Source: Zygnema cylindricum
Lineage: Eukaryota; Streptophyta; Zygnematophyceae; Zygnematales; Zygnemataceae
Assembly (NCBI GenBank): GCA_037447655.1
Contig: JBBHKE010001935.1
Span: 310,701-374,700 of the forward strand
Length of the DNA stretch: 64,000 nt
Direction of reading: 5' to 3'
Shown here in pieces: positions 32,044 through 43,099 of the stretch. Position 1 is the first letter of the stretch. Each line of letters starts with the position of its first letter. A model generated the notes under the pieces. It had not been told where the DNA came from. It worked only from the letters and a program-made list of their open reading frames with translations, and did not search any database. A program made the translations under genes and the position numbers.

Positions 32044-32581
32044 ATTCATTTCTTCTTTGTCGTTTTCGTTTATAACATGACTTTCACGTAGCCTGTGTTT
32101 ATTTCGGCGTTGTGGATATTCATATTAAAACGGGTAAACCGGCGTCAAATATTGGGTATTAAAGACTCCATCGAATTCGAATATTCAATACGGTAACAGG
32201 CTATACTATTTACGGGTGAAGGCGATAGAGAATTTCCGCGCAATGAAAGCGAAAGGAAATAGTTAGGACCAAATTTCAGTTGTCTCACTGTTATTTTGGA
32301 GTGTGTTGTATGCGCTACAGCAGTAGGTGATATCTTCAGTTTACTATTTAGCGCTATTGCTGAACAAGTAGCTTTCTTGTTAATCTCCAGTCTCTCCTCG
32401 AGTTGGCTCTCTGTCTGTCGGTAGCTGATTCAGGATCGCGTCGCTAAGACAGGAGTTTTACTAAATTCCTATCTTCACTGCTGCAAGTCTGTCTTGAGTA
32501 CAACATTTGTTTACATTTGGCAGTTGTCTTTGTGCATATTTTGGGGAGTGGATCGGTAGGAATCGAGATAGGAGGTTAGAA
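32044..32581 (+). promoter_or_regulatory. 5' flank and probable 5' UTR of the GLG1-like gene
   Basis: A transposon-free stretch between H2 and the start codon. Composition changes to exon-like from about 32380 (CTCTCC, TCTGTCTGTCGG). I see no convincing TATA box. The transcription start cannot be placed from sequence alone. The stretch ends in GGTTAGAAATGGTGAGT, where the ATG is directly followed by a splice donor. Confidence 0.4.
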
Positions 32582-35500
32582 ATGGTGAGTATCTTCAAGC
32601 AGCTAGGGTTGTTTGAGAGTTAGGTGGTTGTCATCAGAATGGTTGTTTCTTGGCAATGTTCGTGGTCGTTTCAATTGGTATACCGGCTTGAACCAACTTT
32701 AAAGTCAAATGGATCTCAGCTTTTTGGAAGAAATCTTTGCAGTTGATCTAGTATTTAAGAGTATAGTCATTATGAGTGTGAGCAGCTGAATGTTTCAGGT
32801 ACTGGATCAGGATCAAGTATTTGACAATGCGTGTTTGTTTGTATTAGCCGGGCTCAAACGCTGATTTTTTTTTGGAAGTTTCGGTGTCAATCGACACAGG
32901 GATTTGAATCTCTCTGAGCTGCAATGTCTTTGATGAATAATTTTCACTGGTATGATTGAATTGAAGCTAGTGTGCTCGAATCCATGGACGTCTGTGAATA
33001 AGACTCATGAGAGTTTGAGATGTACAGGAAGTCTGCAGTTGTCCTGTGTAAAGAATGAATGAACTGGTTTGTAATGCTGCTGGCCTCTGCCTCTGACTAC
33101 GAAGCTGCCTGTTAATGCAGGTCCGGCAACGTTATTTTGGAATCGTGCTTTTGTTGTTGCTCGGCTTGGCTTTGGTCAGCCTGGCCAGGGCTGACGATGA
33201 AGGCGAAAATGCTGCAGGTGATGATGGTGCAGGAGAAATAGCTAATGCAGGAGGTGCAACAGATGCAGTTGAAGGGGGTGAAGAGGTAGACGGAGGAGGC
33301 GCAGCAGATGCAGGCGATACTGGCGAGGGAGGTGATGCGGGCGATGAAGGAGGAGCTGCAGGTGATGATGGAGGAGCTGCTACTGATAAGGAGGAGCTGC
33401 TGCTGATGAAGGAGGAGCTGCTGCTGATGAAGGAGGAGCTGCTGCTGATGAAGGAGGAGCTGCTGCTGATGAAGGAGGAGCTGCTGCTGATGAGGGAGGA
33501 GCTGCTGCTGATGAAGGAGGAGCTGCTGCTGATGAAGGAGGAGCTGCCACTGATGAAGGGAGGAGCTGCCACTGATGAAGGAGGAGCTGCCACTGATGAA
33601 GGAGGAGCTGCCACTGATGAAGGAGGAGCTGCCACTGATGAAGGAGGAGCTGCCACTGATGAAGGAGGAGCTGGTGCTGACGAGGGAGGAGCTGGTGCTG
33701 ACGAGGGAGGGGCTGCTGCCGACGAAGGAGGAGCTGCTGCCGACGAGGGAGGAGCTGCTGCCGATGAAGGAGGAGCTGCTGCCGATGAAGGAGGAGCTGC
33801 TGCCGATGAAGGAGGAGCTGCTGCCGATGAAGGAGGAGCTGCTGCCGATGAAGGAGGAGCTGCTGCCGATGAAGGAGGAGTTGCCACTGATGAAGGAGGA
33901 GCGGCTGCAGATGAGGGAGGAGCTGTTGCTGATGAAGGCGGAGCTGGTGCTGACGATGGCGGAGCTGGGGCTGACGATGGAGGTGCTGCTGCAGATGAAG
34001 GGACTGGAGCAGATGAAGATGCTACTATTGAGCAAGGAGGTGCGAATGGTGATGCGGAGGAAGAGGAAGCTTTAGCTAAGAAAAGAGGTGCTACAGCGGC
34101 TCTGACAGCTGAACCAAAAATGTTTACTGGAGATGATCTTCCCTTATCAGGTAATGGAGTCTGAGGCTAACTTGGAAGTCAGGCTGCTATCTTTGAATTG
34201 CCACTTTGTTCCAACTGTTGAAACAGCGTATAGAAAAAGCCATTGCGAGTGTTATACATTTGCAATATGTGTGACTGCTTCTCTTGAAAGTTTGCCTGTA
34301 AGCTTCTGATAAAATTTACTGTTTCTGTTGACGCGATTGCATATGGAGACTGTCCACAATGCACAAACTGATCTTTGTCGTAGCAGATTTAGATCTAAAA
34401 GCTGATTTTCAGTTGTTTGGTTGGAAGCACTGCATTGGATCTGGATTTTCAACAAATAATGTCCTAAAATAAGTTCCTTCTTTTTTTGTGAAAAGGCCCC
34501 AACTCAGCAAAGCTGTCCTTGGTGGCTGTATCCACCTGCGAAAGTGGCCACAGTTCATCCTTATTTTCTTTTCTTTTTTAACTATATGTAATTGAGTGCT
34601 GAATTTTTTATTCTGAAATATCATGAGCTGTTTGGTGTCATTTAGCCTGAGCTTTCTGGTAGCACTAATATGCGAGTAGTGTCGTGAATTTTCAGGAAAC
34701 TGCAGTGCAGAAATACAAGAGCATTGCAAGGATATAACAGGTGGTGGCAAACACTATGCTGACTGCATCTCAATGAGGATCAAGTTGGAGAAGGCTCAAC
34801 CGGACAATGGTGAGTTTACTCTCTTTTTGCCTTGAAATTTCTGACTTTTGTCTTTCTCTCTTGTTTCTCTACCAAGGATCATTGCATACTTACACCTCCA
34901 TGCATCATTGTTGTTCACTAGGGGGAAGGGGTGGCTTTGCAGGTGTTCCTATTTCTGATGGTTGCAAGAAGGAGATTCGGGCTTTCAAAGTCGAAATGTA
35001 TAAAGACATCTCTATGGATACAAATATGGGTGCGTATGGCTCCACATTAAGGATCTGTACGAACCTTTTTGACATATAACCAATTTGGGGCCTTGAAGAG
35101 GATCTTTGAGTATGGAGCAGAAGAAGGCGCCATTGTTTGAATTGTTGAGCTTTTGAAAGAGCAGCATTTAGGCGTTTTTCATTGATTACGATGAAAGGTA
35201 TCTTATTCCTCTGTGTTTATTTGTTTTTCAGAGACGGCGTGTAAACAAGACATTGCCAAGTTTTGTGATGATGATGTGTTGTACCCTGAGCCTGGCAGTA
35301 TTGTGGCGTGTTTGCGGTGAGTTTTCGCAGGCATCCTGCAGAACGTACAATTATAACAGAAAAAGCTGTTTTAGTCATCATGATTTGCGCTTTGCCTGCA
35401 GTGATTAGATATTGGACTTTTACGTTGACCCACTGCCTATTTACAGTTTTTGGTGACACTCTTTTGTTGTGGATTCTACTATTCGGTTTGGCAGCGAGGT

Positions 35501-37147
35501 GAACCAAGTAGATACTGTGACTGAGACGTGTAAAACAGAGGTGCTTCGGGCTCAGCTAGACGCTGCTGATGACTTCAAGATGGATCCTCAGCTCAATGCT
35601 CTATGTTCTGGAGAAGCTGAACGCTTATGTAAAGACGTGCAGCCGGGAGAGGGGCGCATTCAGGAGTGTTTGGTAAGTTTTGTCGCCGCCTTTGCATGTA
35701 GGCTAAAATTTGTACTTTTACCTGCCACACATACCTGGGGTCTCTCAGTCGGTTCTAAAGTGGATCACATATGTCAGATACACTTATTGGGTACACGATA
35801 AGTATACATCGTTAACCTAGGTTTTTGTAATTGTTGTGGCATGTAGATTGATTCTTACTGGTACTTTTGCCTGCCATATATGCCTAGGATTCCCATTCGG
35901 TTCTGAACAACAAAGCTTGTAGCAATTATTTATGCCTGCATAGTGGCTGAAATTGTTGCTCATTTTCTACTGGTGGTTTTCGTCATATCAAGGAGGACGT
36001 TGTACGTCAGATTTTGTTTTCCATGACAGTGCACGATGCTGACTTCTTCCTATCTGAAGCTCTGACCTCCTCTCTTTTGCGAAATATTGTCTTACTGTCG
36101 GCTTCTCTCGTCGTAAACTGATGTTTTTATCATCGATTTGGCTGCAGCGGAACAACCGCCAGAAACTTGCATGGGATTGTCAAGCTGAGCTGTTTCGACA
36201 GGAAGTCGAGAATGTGGATGACATACGATTGAATGTGCGCCTGTTCAAGGGTATGTCATTTGGCCATGGAGTCAAACAGTTTTCTTAAGGCAGCCACAAA
36301 GTTAGATTCCTATTAAGTGTTTCCTGGCCATATCACCAAAGCGAGCAAGTGAGTGGAAATTATATCAACTGATTTTTGACATGGAGTCATTCTAAATATG
36401 TCCCTGGTCCCTTTCTGATCTTGAGAAACGATGTTTGTGTGCCTCACAGCTTGCCTGAATGATAAGAAAAAATTCTGCGCGAACGTGATTCCTGGAGATG
36501 CCCGAGTGAAAGACTGCTTGGAAAATCATCGCTTGGAGGGAGACTTTAGTCCCCAATGGTACGCCCTTGTCCTTTTGCATACTTGGTCAATTTTTTCAGC
36601 TATTGGTATTTTCTCAATTGCAGGCAATCCCTCACTTTTACTCCTTTCATGACCTTGATCTGTGCATTATCTTTTGCACCAAATTATGTGCAGTAAGGCT
36701 GAGTTCGACAAAATGATGGAGCGTCGTGCAACAGATTTCAGATTAGACTCTACCTTGCGGAAGTACTGCAAATTGGATATCTCGGAGGTGAGCTGCTGTC
36801 ACTTTGCACGTCTTTTTCTGAAGTGATGTTTATGCAGCTATTTGGATGCTCAATGTTTGCATGACAATGGCTGTTGGAGCTTGACTGTGGTCGATATGGT
36901 GGACACTGGAATTCTTATTTTCTTGCAGACCTGCTACCCAGATGCAGAGGATATCACAGATGTTGCAAATTGGGATGCTAAGGTCATCCAGTGTCTACAA
37001 GACTATAGAGATGAGCTCAAGGATCCCAACTGCAGGCAGCAAGTTCATCAGTTGACCAAGCGGAGTGCTGAAGATATTCGCTTTGATAAGCCTCTTGCGG
37101 ATGCTTGCCATTGTGAGTATCAGTATATCCACAACGGCACATCTTCA

Positions 37148-37179
<32 letters not shown>

Positions 37180-40100
37180 GACACACACCCCCCCCCTCCC
37201 CACTCGCACACATACATTCCTTGTCTCAAGCTTCTAAACTGGGAAATTAGAAAAATAACTCTAATTGTTTGTCGGGAGGAATTCTTGTGACATTGATTCT
37301 GCCAAATTTGCTGCCTCATAGAGGTATATTGGTCCATGGTTGCCTCATGGAGAGTAGTTCTGATCTATAAATATTTACAATTTTTCTAAAGCATGGCAAC
37401 GAGTAGAGTTGTTAAGGTAATTCAATTGAGGGTTCGGGAACATTCTGAATTCAGCTAACTAGAAGGTTGTTCCTCCTGCCATCCTTCTGATACTTTACTA
37501 TATTTTTTTCGATTCCTGGGTTGCAGCTGATAGACAGACGCATTGCAAGGACGTTGCCGATGGTATGGCGCAGGTTTTCCGTTGTTTGCAGGACCACCGT
37601 GAGGAACTTAAAGAAGTTTGTAAATCAGCTCTCTTTGATCAGGTAAGTGGATTTTTTTTTTTTTTGGATCTGTTGTTAAAGATTCCGATGTAGCTTGCTG
37701 GAAGCCAGCTTGTGTTAGTCAGTTAGCCTGAAGATGTGCAGTGGAATGTTGTTTTTTAACCTTGTTGCTGCTTCCTCTTTTGGTGCTTACAGGAGGTTCG
37801 CATGGCGGAGGATATCGACTTCAAGTTTCCAATGAAGCATGCTTGTGAATCAGAGAAAAGGAGGTTTTGTGCTAATGTACCACAAGGTTAGCAGGCACCT
37901 TCTACGTCCAACCTTCTGAAACGTCTGTTATTTTTTTTCTTTGGGGGTTGTAGGGTGTTGGTTAATAGATCTACTGTATCCTGACTTTTTAAAATCCATA
38001 TCTTTGGTTTGACAGGCCATGGTGCGGTGATTAAATGTCTGCAAGAAAAGATTGGTGAGGCAGACATGGGTGAGGACTGCAAGAAGGAGATTAAACGAGA
38101 TGAGCTCCGTTCAGCTGAAGGTGTGTCTATGTGGAGGTTCATGTAAGAAAAACATGTTTCTTTGTTAGCGAACATGTTCCTATGTGAAGTCAATGTTAAT
38201 GTAGGCATTTGGGATAAGCCAAGGAGCTGTTTGGAATATCCATGTTGATTTTTGCCCTCTGAAGGTATTGTTAAGCTTCTTATGAGGATTAGTTTGTTCA
38301 CTTGAACCATTGTTCTTTCTGCGGGAATATCAAACAGAGCTAATTGTTTGTAGTGTCTGGCTGACCCCTTTGAAATAAAAGTGCTTATATTGCTATAGAA
38401 GAACGCACCCTTGGACCTTTGAAGACACTGGTTACTCTGTTTCTTGCAATTAGTTTGGATTTGCGGATGTGGATTAGATAGCTTGTGGCATTGGAAAGTA
38501 TGAGGTACACTGCCTGTCGCTACTAGTGATAATACTCTGTTTTTTTTGGGGCCTAAAATTTAAAAATAGTGTTAATAGCGCTAGTTAGGTGAGTGGCATT
38601 AATTAGCCCGCCACTCTGCTCCAAACTTGTATTACTGATACAAATATCACCTCAATATTAAGATTTTCTTTCATTGGTAGCAATAGGCAGTAACACTGCC
38701 CATCGCCACTAGTGGAGGAGAATTGTTTGTTGTAAAGAGAAGTTTGTATTGAAAACATTAATAAAAAGCAATGTGATGTGGTCCAATGTAGTTCATTCCC
38801 ATTAGCAGTGTCATTAATTTAGGTAAGCAATATTCGCGCTCGAGCCTGTGATATTGACAATGATAGCGATGTTCGGTGTAGTGTGGTTTATCCGGGACGT
38901 ATTGCCTGTATTGAAAATGCTTTGATGGTATTGATAACTAGTTGAATATGTTTTGATGGTATTGATAACTAGTAAATCAAAGGAATACATTGATATGTGT
39001 GGTGGAGTGACGTGCTTGTGCATGATATTGTTGCAAAGTCTTTTTTTGCACTTTTCAGTGGTAATGGACGATAGGTGAGAATGAGAATAAGGAAATAATA
39101 AATAAACACAGCTATTTAACAGCAATTTATCAGGTTACATTGCAATAAGGTTACTGCAATACATAGTTATGCAATATCAACGAGTCAACAATTCACTGAT
39201 ACCGTAATCAAAGAGTGCCCGAGAAGGACATGTTATGAGGTTGTTCTGAGCTTTAATCTAAAGCTGTGATTTTGTTTTCTACAGCAAATTGTCTTGTTGA
39301 CTTGTCTGTGTTATTTTCTTTGAGTAACTGACAGCTCTTATCTTTGTGGATCCTTTTCTAACAGACTACCGACTAAATTACCGACTCAACAAGGCTTGCT
39401 TCAACGATGTTCAAAAGATGTGCCTTCGAGCTTGTGAGAAAGCTCTTGAACTAGGCTCAGTAACTTGTGGAGGGACAGTACTGAAGTGCCTTTCGGAAAA
39501 CAAGGACAAGATCGAAGCAGACGCGTGCAAGAAAGAGGTCTTTTCTTTTGAGAAGCAAGTAGCATCCGATATTCGGCTTGATATTCCCTTACAGAAGGCT
39601 TGCAAGAATGACTTGAGCCTACACTGCACTGATGTTAGCAAGGACCACAGCCGCACTCTTCGTTGTCTAAGGAAAAATAAGGATTCTCTGTCAGAAGAAT
39701 GCAAAGCAGAAGAGAGGAGATTCAGTGTCATGGAGGTAAGAAGGTTACTTATGTGCTACAATTCTCTTTGAAGTATATCCGTCGGACCACTTGCCTTTAA
39801 CAGGGTGTTTCAGAAAAAAGCACATTAAAGCACATTGGTTATTTGTTCTGTTAATATCTTTCTATCTGATATTTGTTTCCCACTCTCCCAGTAGATATTT
39901 TATTGCTGTTGTGTCAGGCTCAGCTGTCTTAACATGGAACATGTGTACTAAAACGTGGTCCTGCAAAAAGCCTGACCAACTGCGGGGTTTTTACAGGCCT
40001 CTGATATCAGATTGACTCCTACTCTGATGAACGCTTGCGGTCAAGGTGTGTATTCTTCATTAATAGTCTTGACGAAGCTGAACATGAGATCCTCACTTTC

Positions 40101-42468
40101 GGCATTTATAATGTTGTGTTACGATTCGACCTGAACCAAGTCAATTTTCTGTAGTTCTCGACAAGTTGTTCTTAGAATTAGCCAAAACTGGTCACTAAAG
40201 TACAGAAGGCAGGGAACGATAAGTCTGTTGTTAGAGGATGAACTTTCTCGATTTTCTAGTTTGTCGCAACTGTTTTGTAGACTAAAGGCTAGCTGCCTAC
40301 TCTTTTGTGATAGCAGTCATAGTGATAGCCTCTTACCTGTATCCTACCTGTGCTATGTCATTTTCGTTTATGGAAAGGCTGAAGTAAAGACCATGTAATG
40401 TGAACGTTTTTAGTCGGATCGAAAAACAAAAATACAAGAAAACGATTCTGTGTGTTTTTTATGTTGCGAATGTGAAAGCCGAACCAGCATCTGATCTTGC
40501 CTTCATGTGGTGGAATGGTTGTGATTTGGGACTCCAGAGCTGCAGAGCTTCTGTAAAGATGTGCCTCCAACCGACGGCCAGGCCTTCAAGTGCCTCCAGT
40601 CCAAACTAGAAGAACTAGGAATGGGGTCTGCATGCAAAGCAGAATTGAATCTCCAGGAGATTCGCCATTCGTCAGACTATAAATTGGATGTTCGAGTGAG
40701 GAAAGAATGTGAGGCAGATGTGACCCAGTTTTGTGATGGTGCAGATAGAGGTCAAGAGGGACACGCCCTTGTCCTTCGCTGCATGGTGAACAAGTTCAAG
40801 ATGTTATCAGCATCTTGTGCAACAGAGGTATGCTCAATAATTTTGCAGACATCGTGGCAGAATGATTTTTTTCATTTTTTTTCAATTGTTAGGCTTGCAA
40901 TCCTTTCCAGCGATCAGTGTGGGTTGCTTTTCAATAGGATGCCTATGCACATTCAATTTTGTAGAATTCTTGAGACTGGTACTTAACCACTTTTTTGTTA
41001 CCGAGCAATTTTGTTGTGTTTTCGCATCATTTCTCTGGTGTTCCCCGCAAGTTGTGTTGGAATTCCAGGATGCTTTTGACAAGATATTATGCACTGCAAA
41101 GATTGTCTTCTTCCAGGGTAATTTTAGGATGCAATTCCTTTGGTTTTCAAATTTTGCAAGGCCCTCGGTGTTTTATTTTGCAGGTATCATACGCTGTGAG
41201 GATGGCCCTTTGGCAATATAGCAAAGGAGCTGAATTGACTAAGGCTTGTGATGCAACCGTGGAATCAAAGTGCGAATCTGATGAGGCTAAGCCCATCAGC
41301 GGTGCTGTTATTGGTGTGTACGGACAATGCTTAATGAACCAGCAGTGGAAGGACATCGAGCCAGAATGCAAGAAATTGGTAAAGGTTGTGTTCAAGGAAG
41401 GTGCACATGTGGGCGGAACTGTGGACGAAAGCAAGCTGCAGGAGACACTCACGAAGATTGCCGCGGTAAGTGGCTTGTCTCTGCATTTGTTTTTCTATCT
41501 GTTCTCAAGTTCTGAAACTGATGCATTGCACATATACAATGCTCAGTATTGTTTTCCACTTTCTCCTCCCATGGAAGCATAGACATGTTCACAAACTTAA
41601 AACTGCAGTATTCCAAACAAACAGTGCTCTGAGAAATTAAATAGGTATTGACAGGCAGACAGCTCGTCATCTAGTAGGCAGAAGCACGGAACATGGAATC
41701 TTTGTCAGAAATTTGACTGCAAAAAAAAAAAAGTTATTGAGAATTTTGAATTCTGGGTAGGTTTTGAAATCAGGTGTGAAAAAGTACTCTGAAAACTTGT
41801 GTGTTTCTACTTACATGAACACTACAAAAACGTAGACCGTTTTGTAAACAAAAGTGTGCGAGCAAGAGTGCAAGCGCGATACAGATTATGTAAACTAAAC
41901 AAAAAACATACACATGAAATTTATAGGCGCAAACTCAGTGAATGTTCCGAAGTCGAGTCGTAAACCTCGTAAGACAGACCTTCCAACTCATTTTTTATAT
42001 TTTGTCGCCGTTTTCTGGCACACTGAGCAAATACATTTTTGCCGCTGGCTTTTAGAGCAGGAGTCGGGAAGATTATGGTCAAGCCAAAAGAAAAGTCGTT
42101 AAGTCCTAACAGACTTCCCCTAAATTTTGTACGTTTTGTACAGTTCGATGTAAGCGCTTGCGCAAAACCACAAGGACCCATACAAATATCAATCCCCTAA
42201 AAATATATGTATTTGGCAGTTCAGTACTGTAAGACCGTACATTCGTACTTCGGTTTTAAACTGATTGTTTTAACTTGTGTTGTATTTTCTGCAGCTGCAG
42301 GTAGCCAGTGGCTCTCAGTCAGAAGGGCTTGTCCTGTCTGGATGGATGGCCCTGGCAGCTGTCCTTTCGTTCGTTCTGGTCCTTTTGGGCACCGGGTATG
42401 GGGTCTATAAGAAATTTGTGAACCCTAGTCGACCGTACACCCTAGTAGTGAAGGGTGGACCTGTGTGA
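32582..42468 (+). CDS. GLG1: Golgi apparatus protein 1-like cysteine-rich membrane protein (GLG1/ESL-1/CFR family)
   Basis: Eighteen coding exons with GT-AG introns join in frame to 1155 codons plus stop: 32582-32584, 33121-34150, 34696-34809, 34943-35029, 35232-35316, 35495-35672, 36148-36250, 36450-36558, 36694-36787, 36929-37112, 37527-37642, 37793-37886, 38016-38120, 39365-39735, 39997-40045, 40538-40827, 41184-41465, 42295-42468. The protein has a signal peptide (residues 1-25, LLLLLGLALVSLARA), an acidic Ala/Gly repeat (about 75-300), about twelve Cys-rich repeats (about 345-1090, pattern C-X3-5-FC ... CL ... C), one transmembrane helix (about 1112-1136) and a tail of about 20 residues. 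Animal GLG1 is a type I Golgi membrane glycoprotein of similar length that binds growth factors and selectins; the role outside animals is unknown. The N-terminal repeat is unlike known GLG1. An alternative start is ATG 33115. Strong as a gene; function by family only. Confidence 0.93.
33345..33995 (+). repeat. 21-bp coding minisatellite (GGAAADE units) in the GLG1-like gene
   Basis: About 30 copies of a 21-bp unit (GGAGGAGCTGCTGCTGATGA plus A) encode GGA(A/T)ADE. From about 33388 to 33559 the frame is shifted by one lost G (GATAAGG for GATGAAGG) and restored by one extra G (GAAGGGAGG). In between, about eight units read EELLLMK. The unit has no stop codon in several frames on either strand, so long spurious frames overlap it. 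Confidence 0.85.
37147..37200. repeat. Microsatellite in a GLG1-like intron
   Basis: (TC)n followed by (AC)n and a C-run, just after the donor of the exon ending at 37112. It is a length-variable simple repeat without coding meaning. Confidence 0.8.
38121..39364 (+). other. Long intron of the GLG1-like gene
   Basis: This 1244-bp intron is the largest between exons of the Cys-rich part. It contains a short tandem duplication (GATGGTATTGATAACTAGT, near 38925 and 38955) and no recognisable transposon or RNA gene. Confidence 0.6.
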
Positions 42469-43071
42469 AAATTGATGGAGAAACTGGATGTGTCGTAGGG
42501 GCAATAGCCGTTGTTGTGGAGACCAACAGGTCGGTTTCTGCTTCTTGTCCAGGCAAGAAATGCTGTTCATTTATTGTTTATTTGCTTCTGTAGGACCAGG
42601 AAGGAGAGATAGGTAGATAGAAAGTGAGAGAGAGGGACAGAGAGACAAATGGAAAGAAAAAGAACGAGAAACGTAGAGCTGTCTCCATTTGTTTGGTTTT
42701 TAGTGCTTCAGGACATCACTCTCCATAAATAGATGAGCAGGAAAAAGTGATTAGGTTGATAACCCTAAATAGTGTGGAAAGAAATCGGAAGCACACCTAC
42801 CTAAGCACGGCAAAAGTGAGAGAAGGGAGAACTTTCACATTGCATGGAGGTCTCCTTAGGTGAAGTAATTATTATTATGGGCAATTTTATTTGCAGAGTG
42901 AGCTCCAGGAGGAGGCAGTCCTCCCATTCATCATTGAATTATTATCTCTGACGTCGTCATTGTTACTCTTTCTATATTTTGAATATGAACTTGATTTTTT
43001 GTATTTGCCGTCGTGTCTAATTTTCATGAATTCAAGTGCCATTTCTCTTCTTTTCTGTCAAGTGTGCTTAA

Positions 43072-43077
43072 AATAAA
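43072..43077 (+). terminator. Probable polyadenylation signal of the GLG1-like gene
   Basis: AATAAA about 600 bp after the stop codon at 42468, in a T-rich context (GTGTGCTTAAAATAAAAACC). The 3' UTR would run from 42469 to about 43095. No other AATAAA nearer to the stop is evident. Confidence 0.45.
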
Positions 43078-43099
43078 AACCTGCAATGGGGTTTTAAGA

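Noticed and set aside
33112-34035. Antisense frame of 307 codons (and 251 codons at 33132-33887)
   Set aside because: It is the complement of the coding 21-bp repeat; Ser/Pro/Gln-rich translation follows from the repeat alone.
39791-40015. Frame with hydrophobic segment between GLG1-like exons
   Set aside because: It lies mostly in an intron; using the acceptor at 39996 keeps the Cys-rich repeat in frame, whereas this frame does not.
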